64,000 bases of DNA from JAWPMT01 sp965267435 (lineage in GTDB: Bacteria > Bacteroidota > Bacteroidia > Cytophagales > Cyclobacteriaceae), in contig OZ253960.1 of NCBI GenBank assembly GCA_965267435.1, positions 6,386,001 through 6,450,000 of the forward strand, given 5' to 3'. Position numbers and translations under genes: made by a program. Every line of letters begins with the position of its first letter. The stretch's first letter is position 1. The notes under the pieces are model-generated. The model was given only the letters and a program-made list of their open reading frames with translations. It did no database searches and was not told the origin of the DNA. Of the stretch, positions 9,203-17,295 are shown one piece after another.

Positions 9203-9403
9203 TGACGATGATAAACTTAAGTCTTTAAAAAAACATATTCAACCCCCGCCTGAGTACTATTTTCACATCGGGATCTGACCGTTCATGACATTTCACAAAG
9301 ATTTTTTCGCCAATGCGTGATAGGTATCAGCGATATTTTGAAACTTTCGTCCGGTTATTCGCTTTTAATCTTTGTAATCAAATTCACTACAATCACCCTA
9401 ATT

Positions 9404-9937
9404 ATGAAAAATTTACTGTTCGTAGCGTTGTTTGCAGGACTTATTTTCGCTGCTGATGCTCAGAAATTTCCTGGCTTGGATGGCAGTCCAATGGATGCGT
9501 CTGTATATCCCGGACGTAGGGAAGGAGCTCCCAAAATGCGGGTACTGTACTCTCGTCCTCAAAAGAAAGATCGTGACATCTTCGGCGCCTTGTTGCCGTA
9601 CGGGCAGATGTGGCGTGTAGGTGCGAACGAAGCCACAGAGATCGCGTTTTTCACTGATGCCAAAGTGAACGGAACAACAATCGCAGCCGGACGATATACA
9701 ATCTACGCTGTCCCCAATGAAAAGGAGTGGGAGATCTACTTCAGCTCTGATACGGACACCTGGGGTCATTATGCTTTCGACCCTAGTGCGAGCACCGTGG
9801 CCAAAATTACCGTGCCAACAGCCAAGACACCTTCTACTGTGGAAGCATTGGCCATCATCTTCGAGAAAGCCGATAATGGCGCTCACATGATCATTGGTTG
9901 GGATGACACCATGGTACGGGTCCCTATTGAAATATAG
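9404..9937 (+). CDS. DUF2911-family secreted protein
   Basis: 177 residues from ATG 9404, chosen because it starts directly with a signal peptide (MKNLLFVALFAGLIFAADAQ). The mature part matches the DUF2911 family: DIFGALLPYGQMWRVGANEA, then TEIAFFTDAKVNGTTIAAGRYTIY, EWEIYFSSD, and a C-terminal IGWDDTMVRVPIEI. The family is widespread in Bacteroidota; its function is unknown, and a periplasmic location follows from the signal. A strong hairpin terminator lies just after the stop, so it is probably monocistronic. Confidence 0.88.
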   Translation: MKNLLFVALFAGLIFAADAQKFPGLDGSPMDASVYPGRREGAPKMRVLYSRPQKKDRDIFGALLPYGQMWRVGANEATEIAFFTDAKVNGTTIAAGRYTIYAVPNEKEWEIYFSSDTDTWGHYAFDPSASTVAKITVPTAKTPSTVEALAIIFEKADNGAHMIIGWDDTMVRVPIEI

Positions 9938-9962
9938 AGCAATACATACGACATAAGATCAG

Positions 9963-9994
9963 GGTCCAGGTTCTTCAACTTGGACCTTTTTTTT
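9963..9994 (+). terminator. Rho-independent terminator after the DUF2911 gene
   Basis: A 10-bp stem (GGTCCAGGTT / AACTTGGACC, one G-T pair), a four-base loop CTTC and then eight T residues. It lies 25 bases after the DUF2911 stop and ahead of the oxyR-like gene, separating the two transcripts. Confidence 0.85.
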
Positions 9995-10028
9995 GCAATT
10001 TTGAATCTGATTTTTTGACCTGTGAACA

Positions 10029-10973
10029 ATGAACATTGCGCAACTGCAATACATCATCGCCCTTAAGGACTATCAGAGCTTTTCACTAGCTGCAGAAAAG
10101 AACCATGTCACTCAACCCACCCTTAGCACCCAGGTGAAGAAACTGGAGGAGGAGTTGGGAGCGACACTATTCAACAGGGAAAGTCACCCCCTGATGCCTA
10201 CGCCGGTGGGAGAGGAGGTGATTGAGCAAGCCAAAACGATCCTCAATGAACTAAATGCCCTACGTGAGATCGCCCGGGCGCATAATGATGTCATATCAGG
10301 CAGCCTGAAAGTGGCGGTGATCCCTACTTTGGCGCCATATCTCGTGCCGTATTTTCTGGGAGACTTCCTGAGACAGTATCCCGACATCACCTTAAAGATC
10401 ACCGAGGAGAAAACGGAGAATATCATCCAGGGGCTAAAGAACCAGGAGTTCGACGCAGGTATTGCCGCCACCCCAGTGGGTGACCCAGGTATTCAAGTGA
10501 TGCCCATGTTCTATGAGAAGCTCCTATGCTACATGAATGTGGACCTGAGCCTCCGCTACTCCAACAAAGTAAGGGTGGAGGACATCCTGGATTCCAAAGT
10601 GTGGGTGCTTGCTGAAGGCAACTGTTTGCGCACGCAGGTCTTTAATCTCTGCAACATGGCGCAGTTGCACCACAGGGACCTGGAAATGGACTACGAGAGC
10701 GGATCAATTGAGACGATGATGAAGCTGGCCGACCGTGAAGGGGGAAGCACTCTGATCCCTGAGCTGTCGACGCTAGATCTGGACGAGGACCGGCTGGAGC
10801 AGGTCAAGTTCATTGCCAATCAACATCCCGTCAGAGAGATCAGCCTCCTCACACGACCCAGAAACCACAAAATGAGACTCTTTGAGGTACTGATGACCAC
10901 TATCAAGGGTAATCTCCCGCCTCAGATCACGGAGAACAAGCCCAACAACGTCGTGCCGATAGAGCCAGCGTAG
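10029..10973 (+). CDS. oxyR: LysR-family hydrogen peroxide regulator OxyR
   Basis: 314 residues. The N-terminal winged helix-turn-helix (about 1-60) has FSLAAEKNHVTQPTLSTQVK, and the effector domain runs from about 90 to 300. In the effector domain EGNCLRTQVFNLC places cysteines at residues 199 and 208, the same spacing and the same numbers as the redox pair of E. coli OxyR. OxyR senses H2O2 by disulfide formation and activates catalase, peroxiredoxin and iron-storage genes. None of those targets is in this window. The gene stands alone between a terminator and the convergent M14 peptidase gene, five bases from its stop. Confidence 0.92.
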   Translation: MNIAQLQYIIALKDYQSFSLAAEKNHVTQPTLSTQVKKLEEELGATLFNRESHPLMPTPVGEEVIEQAKTILNELNALREIARAHNDVISGSLKVAVIPTLAPYLVPYFLGDFLRQYPDITLKITEEKTENIIQGLKNQEFDAGIAATPVGDPGIQVMPMFYEKLLCYMNVDLSLRYSNKVRVEDILDSKVWVLAEGNCLRTQVFNLCNMAQLHHRDLEMDYESGSIETMMKLADREGGSTLIPELSTLDLDEDRLEQVKFIANQHPVREISLLTRPRNHKMRLFEVLMTTIKGNLPPQITENKPNNVVPIEPA

Positions 10974-10978
10974 TATCC

Positions 10979-13540
10979 TCAACGACTGGCACTCCCGGAA
11001 CTAATATGATCTGCAAAGAATATCGAATTCAGGAACAGTTTGTTCGTGCCGTACCAGAACGCCCGAAAGTTCGGGTTGAATGAGAACGAGATGACTCGCC
11101 CTCGGCCACTGGCGGAGACGACTACTGCTGCCTTGTTACCAATACGCTCGAGGTTCTCTTCGGAGATATAGCCACTCAGTAGTGGTCGATCAGTAAATTT
11201 TAAGGGAGTGGCATATGGATTGCTGTCTGCCTCATAAAAGGAATTGCTGTTGACAAAGACCGGCACGGATCGGTCTTCGTAGCCAAAGCCAATGGGGTGG
11301 CTGTTATCCAGATCAGCCTGGAAGATAGCCCCGCCTGTCACCTGAGCACCGCGGTACTCGTTTAAGTCCTCATAGTTCTTGCGACCAAGCGTATCGGCAG
11401 GTGTACCACTGGTCTTTAGATTGATGATCCCCTGGGCTGCGAGCCAGCTGTTGGCACCTTTGAACGCGATGATATTCCCACCTTTGCGGACCCAATCCTT
11501 CAATTCTTCCACTTTTGATTTTGAAATACTGCCATATCCGCCGTTCACCATCACGAGGGTGTTGTACCGGTCGAGTTGGACTCGGTTAAAGATCCGTGAG
11601 GGTACTCGTGATACAGGTATGTCGAAGCGATTGTCCAGTAAGTGCCAAACTTCACCGGCATCGTTTGAGGAGACCGCGCCCTCTACCACCATAGCGATCC
11701 GGGGCTTTTCGACCATCTCCAGGGTCCTGCTGCCGAGGTTGACTCCACCGGTTTTCCCGCTACTGGCATTGTATACTTTGATGCCCAGCGATCGTTGCAA
11801 GTCCAGAAGTACAGCATGCAGATAATTGGCACCAATAGTCTGGATGCCTACAGGGACGACCAAAGCACCCCTATCGAAGGTCTCGCCATTGGAGGTAAAG
11901 GCTTCTGTAGCGACCTTCACCTTCACACCTTTCTCCAATAGGCCCCAGAGGAACTTAGGGGCATAGTAACTGTTCCATTTGATCAGGTATGCGTAGTCGG
12001 CAGGCTCGAGGGATTCATGCTCGGATGCACTGGCTTGCACTGATTCCACGGGCTCCGTATCAATTGCGGCCAACTGGCGACTGTCCAGGTAGCTGTAGTT
12101 GAGATCAAAGGCCAGGGGTAGCGTCCATGTGGAGATGTCGTAAAAGAGGCTATCCTCGAATGTGGTCATCGTCTCAAACATGGACTTTATCAGCTTCGCC
12201 TGTGGTTGCTCCATGGCAACGACATAGCTGCTTTCCGCGGGGTAGTTGATTCCCGAGACCACTTGGTTGCTCGCGGGGCTGGACACATTGACTTGCTGCC
12301 TGAGGAGAATTTCTGCTAGTGCACCCGCCCTGTGGGCATCTTGTCGCGATCCAAAAATGATACCCTTCTGAGCGCTTTTTTTCGCCTCTGAGATAGCCGT
12401 GGTGTAGAAGTTTCGTTGGTGGGTCAGCAGTTGCTCTCTCAGAGCCACGGCGGCTTTTGACGTGGAAATGACGGTATTGAACTGATTCTTGATCGTAAAA
12501 GGAAAACGAAGGACACCATGATCACTTTCCTGACTGTGGCCCCGTGAGCTGGCTTGCTCAAAGAGAATGCCGATTGCCCCTTGTACATCTGGAAATGTGG
12601 AGCCTTTGCCATAGAAGAAATCGTCATAGTCCTCTTCGGAGTAGTACAACGAACCTATGCTATCCAGCGCAGCGGCATGAAACTCACCTATGGCCGTTGT
12701 CAGGCGCACATTCTCCATAGGAGTATTCGGATTCTTTCTTGACGGGATGCCCGGCTGAAAGAAGAAGGTAGAGTTGGTGCCCATCTCATGATGGTCCGTA
12801 AGGATATTTGGGCGCCAGCGATGAAACTGCGTCACTCTATTGCGTGATTCTGGCTGCTGGACGGTTAGCCAGTCACGGTTGAGGTCGAAGTTGTAATGGT
12901 TCGTTCGGCCTCTTGGCCACATTTCATTCTGTTCAATGTTGTTGGGATCTGACACGAGGTTTTTGCCCCGATGACTGTTGACCCATGTCGCAAACCGCGT
13001 GAGACCATCGGGATTGAAAGAGGGATCTAGCAATATCACAGTGTTGTTCAGTATACTGTTTATGAGATCGCCTTCTGCCGCGGCATAGAAGTATGCTGCC
13101 AGTAGAGACGCATTGCTCCCGCTAGGCTCATTGCCATGGATACTAAAACCCTGCCATACGACCGCGGGCATTGTCGATACATCAAGGCTGCCCGACGTTG
13201 CCGGGTCAATCAATTGCAGGTGCTCTTTTCGAATATCTTCGAGTCGGGAATGGTTGTCTGTCGAGGTGATGATGAGGAGAAGTTGCTGCCTGTCTTCGTG
13301 AGTTACGCCTGTTTCGACCAGCGTGACACGAGGGGAGGCCTCGGCAATGGCCCTCATGTAATAGACGAGCTTGTCATGGGTTACATGCCATTCGCCGACC
13401 TCATGTCCAATGACTTCCTTGGGTGTCGGAATTTGTGGATTGTACGTGACAACATCCGGGAGGTAGTAGGAGAGGTCTAACTGAGCGAATGTGGGTGCCG
13501 TCAGACCCAGCATGGTGATGACAAATAGTAGCTTCTTCAT
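10979..13540 (-). CDS. Secreted M14-family zinc carboxypeptidase with long C-terminal part
   Basis: 853 residues with a signal peptide (to about residue 19). The M14 catalytic domain shows HGNEPSG (zinc ligands His135 and Glu138), FNPDGLTRF at 175-183, RGRTNHYNFDLNRDW at 210-224, LTDHHEMG at 247-254 (candidate third zinc ligand) and the catalytic-glutamate-like GILFEQASSRG further on. After about residue 400 comes a domain unlike the protease, with a Rossmann-type segment (VMVNGGYGSISKSKVEELKD, NIIAFKGAN), as found in large Bacteroidota zinc carboxypeptidases that carry a DJ-1/glutamine-amidotransferase-like fold. It probably trims peptides or muropeptides outside the inner membrane. Confidence 0.88.
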   Translation of the reverse strand: MKKLLFVITMLGLTAPTFAQLDLSYYLPDVVTYNPQIPTPKEVIGHEVGEWHVTHDKLVYYMRAIAEASPRVTLVETGVTHEDRQQLLLIITSTDNHSRLEDIRKEHLQLIDPATSGSLDVSTMPAVVWQGFSIHGNEPSGSNASLLAAYFYAAAEGDLINSILNNTVILLDPSFNPDGLTRFATWVNSHRGKNLVSDPNNIEQNEMWPRGRTNHYNFDLNRDWLTVQQPESRNRVTQFHRWRPNILTDHHEMGTNSTFFFQPGIPSRKNPNTPMENVRLTTAIGEFHAAALDSIGSLYYSEEDYDDFFYGKGSTFPDVQGAIGILFEQASSRGHSQESDHGVLRFPFTIKNQFNTVISTSKAAVALREQLLTHQRNFYTTAISEAKKSAQKGIIFGSRQDAHRAGALAEILLRQQVNVSSPASNQVVSGINYPAESSYVVAMEQPQAKLIKSMFETMTTFEDSLFYDISTWTLPLAFDLNYSYLDSRQLAAIDTEPVESVQASASEHESLEPADYAYLIKWNSYYAPKFLWGLLEKGVKVKVATEAFTSNGETFDRGALVVPVGIQTIGANYLHAVLLDLQRSLGIKVYNASSGKTGGVNLGSRTLEMVEKPRIAMVVEGAVSSNDAGEVWHLLDNRFDIPVSRVPSRIFNRVQLDRYNTLVMVNGGYGSISKSKVEELKDWVRKGGNIIAFKGANSWLAAQGIINLKTSGTPADTLGRKNYEDLNEYRGAQVTGGAIFQADLDNSHPIGFGYEDRSVPVFVNSNSFYEADSNPYATPLKFTDRPLLSGYISEENLERIGNKAAVVVSASGRGRVISFSFNPNFRAFWYGTNKLFLNSIFFADHISSGSASR

Positions 13541-13620
13541 GACGTGAAGATAGACATCGAAGGCTATTACGCGAAGGATCGTTTTATCAACGTATGACAG
13601 CCTGGGCCAAGTGGTAAGGA

Positions 13621-14226
13621 TCAGCTAGGAACTGATCGGAGAAATGACAGCATGATTTCCAGGCGTTTGGCCTTGGTCTCTTCCTTTTTGGCATCGACTA
13701 TCCCCACGATAAACTCTTTCTTTTGAGAAAATGAAAGCCCCTCGTAGGCGGTGTTGAGTCTTTCCTTTGACAGCGCTTCGGCCACGTGGTCCGGGACGAT
13801 CACTTTCTTCTGTTGACGGTCAACATTTGGGTGGTCCTGACCCCTACGAAGTTCCTTGATATCCGATCGTCTCCGAAAGCGAAGTGTAGACCAGTCGCTG
13901 TTTATGGAGACCTGTCGCACGGGCAACCATCCTGCCTGTTCCATAGCTTCCCAACCACTGTCTCTTGAAATGTCAGTTTTGAGTTGCCCACTTTTCTTTG
14001 GGTAGGCCATCCAACATAAACCATTGGGGTCCAGGTCCGGAATGATCTTTTTGGCTGCCTGCTGAATATCGTCGGTCGACTGGCAAAAGATAAGCGCATT
14101 ACGGGGTCTGTGCGAGATTGTGAGCGCGAAGCCCTCAGATGCCAACAGGGGCGCGAGGTCTTCAGGCAGGTTCATCACTTGCAATTCACCAGGTGCCTTC
14201 ACTTGTAGTTTTTTCGCGAGTTCCAT
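13621..14226 (-). CDS. DUF3052-like domain fused to a YdeI/OmpD-associated C-terminal domain
   Basis: 201 residues, no signal peptide, so cytoplasmic. Residues 1-120 look like DUF3052: an L-x-KL-x-VK start, a NLPEDL segment, LCWMAYPKKSG near 72, a DI element and INSDWSTLRFRRR near 110. Residues 140-200 match the YdeI/OmpD-associated C-terminus: VPDHVAEAL, YEGLSFSQKKEFIVGIVDAKKEETKAKRL (described here in pieces) and a final leucine-rich helix. A stand-alone DUF3052 protein lies at 43041-43454 in this window and shares the same core pattern. Role unknown. Confidence 0.75.
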   Translation of the reverse strand: MELAKKLQVKAPGELQVMNLPEDLAPLLASEGFALTISHRPRNALIFCQSTDDIQQAAKKIIPDLDPNGLCWMAYPKKSGQLKTDISRDSGWEAMEQAGWLPVRQVSINSDWSTLRFRRRSDIKELRRGQDHPNVDRQQKKVIVPDHVAEALSKERLNTAYEGLSFSQKKEFIVGIVDAKKEETKAKRLEIMLSFLRSVPS

Positions 14227-14235
14227 GATACCAAG

Positions 14236-14679
14236 TTACTCACCTGGAAACAATACCGAGTAATTGATATCGGCTTTGATCTTGTTTTCCACAGGCTCCT
14301 TATCCCATTCCGTGAGCCCATTGAAAAAAGCCCGAATAGAGAAGAACAGCAATTCTCCATCCTGGATCTTGAAGAGAGAATAGTCAGGGATCACAAAAGT
14401 CTCGTCCACCATTGCGATAGCGCACCAGCCACCGTACGCAGGTGCGTACTTTTCGGGTTCTCTCTCAAACTTCTCACGATTTCGGTCGCTGGCAAAGAGC
14501 ACCTTTCGGCCATCATGGAGAGTTGCGTACTGCTCTGTTCCTTTCCGGGGAATGCCGTCGAAGTAGGCTACCGGGTCATAACCGTCGAAGAGGACGTCTC
14601 CCTTGTAAACCGGATAGGCTTCTTGCCCTAAGGCGCTCGTCAAAGTGACAAAAAGGAATAGGGAAGTGAAGAATTTCAT
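14236..14679 (-). CDS. Secreted YHS-domain protein
   Basis: 147 residues from ATG 14679, chosen because it begins with a signal peptide ending at LGQEA (MKFFTSLFLFVTLTSALGQ). The YHS-type segment follows at once: GYDPVAYF, a linker with HDGRKVLFASDRNREKF, then EPEKYAPAYGGWCAIAM. YHS domains are small metal-associated domains found in metal ATPases and monooxygenases; secreted forms like this one are common in environmental Proteobacteria and Bacteroidota with no known function. It lies in a tight minus-strand run with the CAP gene upstream (13 bases) and the DUF3052-YdeI gene downstream (9 bases). Confidence 0.82.
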   Translation of the reverse strand: MKFFTSLFLFVTLTSALGQEAYPVYKGDVLFDGYDPVAYFDGIPRKGTEQYATLHDGRKVLFASDRNREKFEREPEKYAPAYGGWCAIAMVDETFVIPDYSLFKIQDGELLFFSIRAFFNGLTEWDKEPVENKIKADINYSVLFPGE

Positions 14680-14692
14680 TGGTGTGCCTGTG

Positions 14693-15196
14693 CTAGTAGG
14701 GTTTCTGTCCCACCCAATTGCCAGGGGGGTCGTATTCACAGACCCAGGTAGTGGAGCCATTGCAAGTGATTTTGGCGCAGCCCACTTTCTTGGTATTGGC
14801 CCATACGATTTGAGTATAATGGCCGCACACTTTTCCCTGTCGGCACTTGTTCCGCTTGTAGTTGTAGTCTGCCTTTTCGCCGGCCCATGAATCGATAGCG
14901 TCGCCTACAGTGAAGTAACCAGTCGTTCCTTTCCAGAGATTCTCTCCAAAGCCATAGTCACTGTGATAAAAGCCGCAGTTGTCCTTCTTCAATGCTTTCG
15001 CCCACTTAGAGGCAATTTCGGACAGCTCATCTGACCACTCAAGAGGCTCCACACCTACCTCCGCTCTCCAGAAGTTGTGTCGCTCCAGTATGACGGTGAT
15101 CTCTTCGTCGGAGACAGCGCTTTCACCAGCAGGCGAATGGACGCCAAGGAACCCGGTTGAGGCTATTAGAAGAATGGACAGCACCACATATCTCAT
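14693..15196 (-). CDS. Secreted CAP (SCP/PR-1)-domain protein
   Basis: 167 residues with a signal peptide (first 20-24). The CAP fold is clear: HNFWRAEVGVEPLEWSDEL from residue 40, the cavity residues His78, Glu85 (GENLW) and His126, the signature CGHYTQIVWANT at 124-135, and a terminal WVCEYDPPGNW. Six cysteines after the signal suggest disulfides, as in eukaryotic PR-1 proteins rather than the cysteine-poor bacterial YkwD type. PR-1-like proteins bind sterols or other lipids, or act as effectors; the bacterial role is unknown. It lies next to a ceramidase-like gene (10 bases upstream), which makes a lipid link possible but unproven. Confidence 0.88.
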   Translation of the reverse strand: MRYVVLSILLIASTGFLGVHSPAGESAVSDEEITVILERHNFWRAEVGVEPLEWSDELSEIASKWAKALKKDNCGFYHSDYGFGENLWKGTTGYFTVGDAIDSWAGEKADYNYKRNKCRQGKVCGHYTQIVWANTKKVGCAKITCNGSTTWVCEYDPPGNWVGQKPY

Positions 15197-15205
15197 ATCT
15201 CAAAT

Positions 15206-15886
15206 TTATGAGAATCGCAGTTCTTTCTCTCGGATGACAAACAGATACTTTGCGAGAAAATAGGCGCCTACCCCGCTGAAAAGGTGCCATAGAAAGTGCG
15301 AGCCCATTGGCAGAATATGCACGACTCGGAAGTCCATCTCGCGGAAGATGAGCGAGATCGATAGAAATGCCACACTAGAGAGGATCAGGTACCACTTCTC
15401 AAACTTTGTCCGGAACAAGTAGATAATCATTGGACAGAAGATGATCACACCGGAAATGAAGTAACTCAGATTGACGGCAAAATGCCCCTGGAGTAATGTA
15501 TATGCTGCATATCGCACGCCGGTGAATGGTAGCACGATGCTTAGGGTGGACCACCAGGTCGGCATCACTTTGAACCAGAAATATAAACCCACAGAGAAAG
15601 TTAGTATGGCTGTCGGCAGGACATCCATCAATAGGAGCCACCCTGAGCTACGAAAAGCATGAAATAACGTACTGCCCATGCCTCCCAGGATGAGGAGGGG
15701 GATACAGTAGAAAATGAAAGGGTACCTCTTTACTTGCCACTTGAGTTTGAAGGCCCAGTAGAGGGCTGGAAGGACGATTGCCAGGGAAGATATTGCATTC
15801 CAAGGCTCACTGAAAACTACTGAGAAATCCGTCTCTGCGTAAATAGGCCCGCCATCAGGTGCCATACTTACCATTGCTGTATCCAT
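15206..15886 (-). CDS. Ceramidase-like seven-helix membrane hydrolase (CREST superfamily)
   Basis: 226 residues with about seven membrane helices. The CREST metal-hydrolase residues are in place: Ser72 and His76 in GMGSTLFHA, Asp88 in LLMDVLP, and the last-helix HxxxH at His197/His201 (GSHFLWHLFSG). Alkaline ceramidases, PAQR receptors and related enzymes hold zinc with these residues and cleave amide-linked lipids. The short N-terminus has ETDFSVVFSEPWNAISSLA, close to the ceramidase E-x-W-N-x-x-S-N start, though E28 and the final Asn are only partly matched. Bacteroidota often make sphingolipids, so ceramide or N-acyl lipid cleavage is plausible. Several nearby Met codons make the exact start uncertain. 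Confidence 0.75.
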   Translation of the reverse strand: MDTAMVSMAPDGGPIYAETDFSVVFSEPWNAISSLAIVLPALYWAFKLKWQVKRYPFIFYCIPLLILGGMGSTLFHAFRSSGWLLLMDVLPTAILTFSVGLYFWFKVMPTWWSTLSIVLPFTGVRYAAYTLLQGHFAVNLSYFISGVIIFCPMIIYLFRTKFEKWYLILSSVAFLSISLIFREMDFRVVHILPMGSHFLWHLFSGVGAYFLAKYLFVIREKELRFS

Positions 15887-16071
15887 CTAATCGAAAATTC
15901 TTTGCGGTCGGAGTCCTAACGATTCTAATATAAAATATGTTGGCTGGCTCATCAATTAAAGATGCTAAAGTTGGAAAAAAGACAACTGGCTACGGCAATT
16001 TCACCGTTAAGGGTAAAAACAATCTGGGCAGAGCTCACTATATTCGTGCTTTAAGGGCATCTTGCGACGAA

Positions 16072-16263
16072 ATGTTAAGAACCTTAAGTACCCTAATTTT
16101 TCTGTCGGGCATTGCTGTTGTATTCATGGGTTTGACGATCATGCTGATCGTGGATGAGTACGGCACCAGACCAACAATGCTCGTCAATGCGACATTGACA
16201 CTGAATTTCGCTGCTGGCGGTATTTTGGTGTTTTATATGATGAGAAATAAGGGTATAAACTGA
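16072..16263 (+). CDS. Small two-helix membrane protein
   Basis: 63 residues from ATG 16072, with two membrane helices (about 5-27 and 38-57) joined by a short DEYGTRP loop, and a basic end (RNKGIN). Starting at ATG 15937 would add 45 polar residues with no family features, so the later start is preferred. It ends five bases before the receiver-LytS kinase gene, so it is likely co-expressed and might be a membrane partner of that soluble kinase. No family recognised. Confidence 0.5.
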   Translation: MLRTLSTLIFLSGIAVVFMGLTIMLIVDEYGTRPTMLVNATLTLNFAAGGILVFYMMRNKGIN

Positions 16264-16267
16264 CCCT

Positions 16268-17257
16268 ATGGATACACCGATCAAGATACTTTATGTCGAC
16301 GATGAAGTCGGCAATCTCAATTATTTTAAGTCAGCATTTCGAAGGGAGTTCACAGTATTAATTGCGGGTTCTGGAGCAGAGGGTTTGGAAATTCTCAAGG
16401 AGAATCAGGATATTCCTGTGATTCTCACTGACCAGAGGATGCCCAAAATGACGGGTGTTTCCTTCCTGATGAAATCCATGGAGATATTGCCTGAGGCAAT
16501 ACGTATCCTGGTGACGGGTTTCTCGGATATGGAGACGGTCATCAATGCCATCAACCACGGTAATATCTACCATTTCATACACAAGCCCTGGTCTTATGAC
16601 GAGATGCGCATTGTGATCCAAAAAGCCCTGGAGACGCATCAACTCAGAGTGCAGAACCGGGAATTGCAGATCAAAGCGGAGCGTCAGGAAAAGGAACGTA
16701 TATCGTCTCAGTTGATCGCTCTCAGAAATCAGATCAATCCCCACTTCTTGTTCAATTGCCTTAACACCCTACGGGCGATGATTCCAGACAATGAAGACGC
16801 CCGGAAGTTTATCCAGCATATGTCTTCCACTTATAGGTACATGCTGGACCATCAGGATTCCAATCTGGCCAATCTGACCAATGAGCTCAAGTTTGCCAAA
16901 GACTACATCTACCTGCAAAAAGTTCGGTTTGGCGATGCGCTTGACTACAATATCAACATCCAAAACGGCATTTACGAGATGTCACTACCTTCAGGGGCGC
17001 TCCAGTTGCTTGTGGAAAATACGATTAAGCACAATGCGGCATCCCGCACCAAGCCTCTGATCATTGATATTTATGATGAAAGTGGCTATATGGTAGTCAA
17101 AAACAACTATCAGCCCCGGCCAGAGGCCATGGAGTCCATGGGAATTGGGCAGTCCAATCTCAGAAAACGGCTTGAATTCTTCACTGAGCAGAAGGCCGAG
17201 TTCTTCAAGGAAGATGAGTTTTATTACGCTAAAATTCCTTTATTAGAAAATTTATAA
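16268..17257 (+). CDS. Receiver-LytS-type histidine kinase fusion
   Basis: 329 residues, no membrane segment. Residues 1-125 form a response-regulator receiver with the acidic pair Asp11/Asp12, phospho-acceptor Asp55 (ILTDQRMPKMTG), Thr83 and Lys106 (HKPW). A coiled coil (125-150) leads into a LytS/YehU-type kinase: the phospho-histidine His159 in QINPHFLFNCLNTLR, and the ATP-binding N-box VENTIKHN at 249-256, with GIGQSNLRKRL near 298. LytS kinases normally carry membrane sensors; here a receiver takes that place, so input must come from another kinase or a partner protein. The LytTR regulator starts 38 bases downstream and is the probable phosphorylation target. Confidence 0.9.
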   Translation: MDTPIKILYVDDEVGNLNYFKSAFRREFTVLIAGSGAEGLEILKENQDIPVILTDQRMPKMTGVSFLMKSMEILPEAIRILVTGFSDMETVINAINHGNIYHFIHKPWSYDEMRIVIQKALETHQLRVQNRELQIKAERQEKERISSQLIALRNQINPHFLFNCLNTLRAMIPDNEDARKFIQHMSSTYRYMLDHQDSNLANLTNELKFAKDYIYLQKVRFGDALDYNINIQNGIYEMSLPSGALQLLVENTIKHNAASRTKPLIIDIYDESGYMVVKNNYQPRPEAMESMGIGQSNLRKRLEFFTEQKAEFFKEDEFYYAKIPLLENL

Positions 17258-17295
17258 TAATTTGACCAATCGCTTAGATACCTAGCCCGTAGAAT

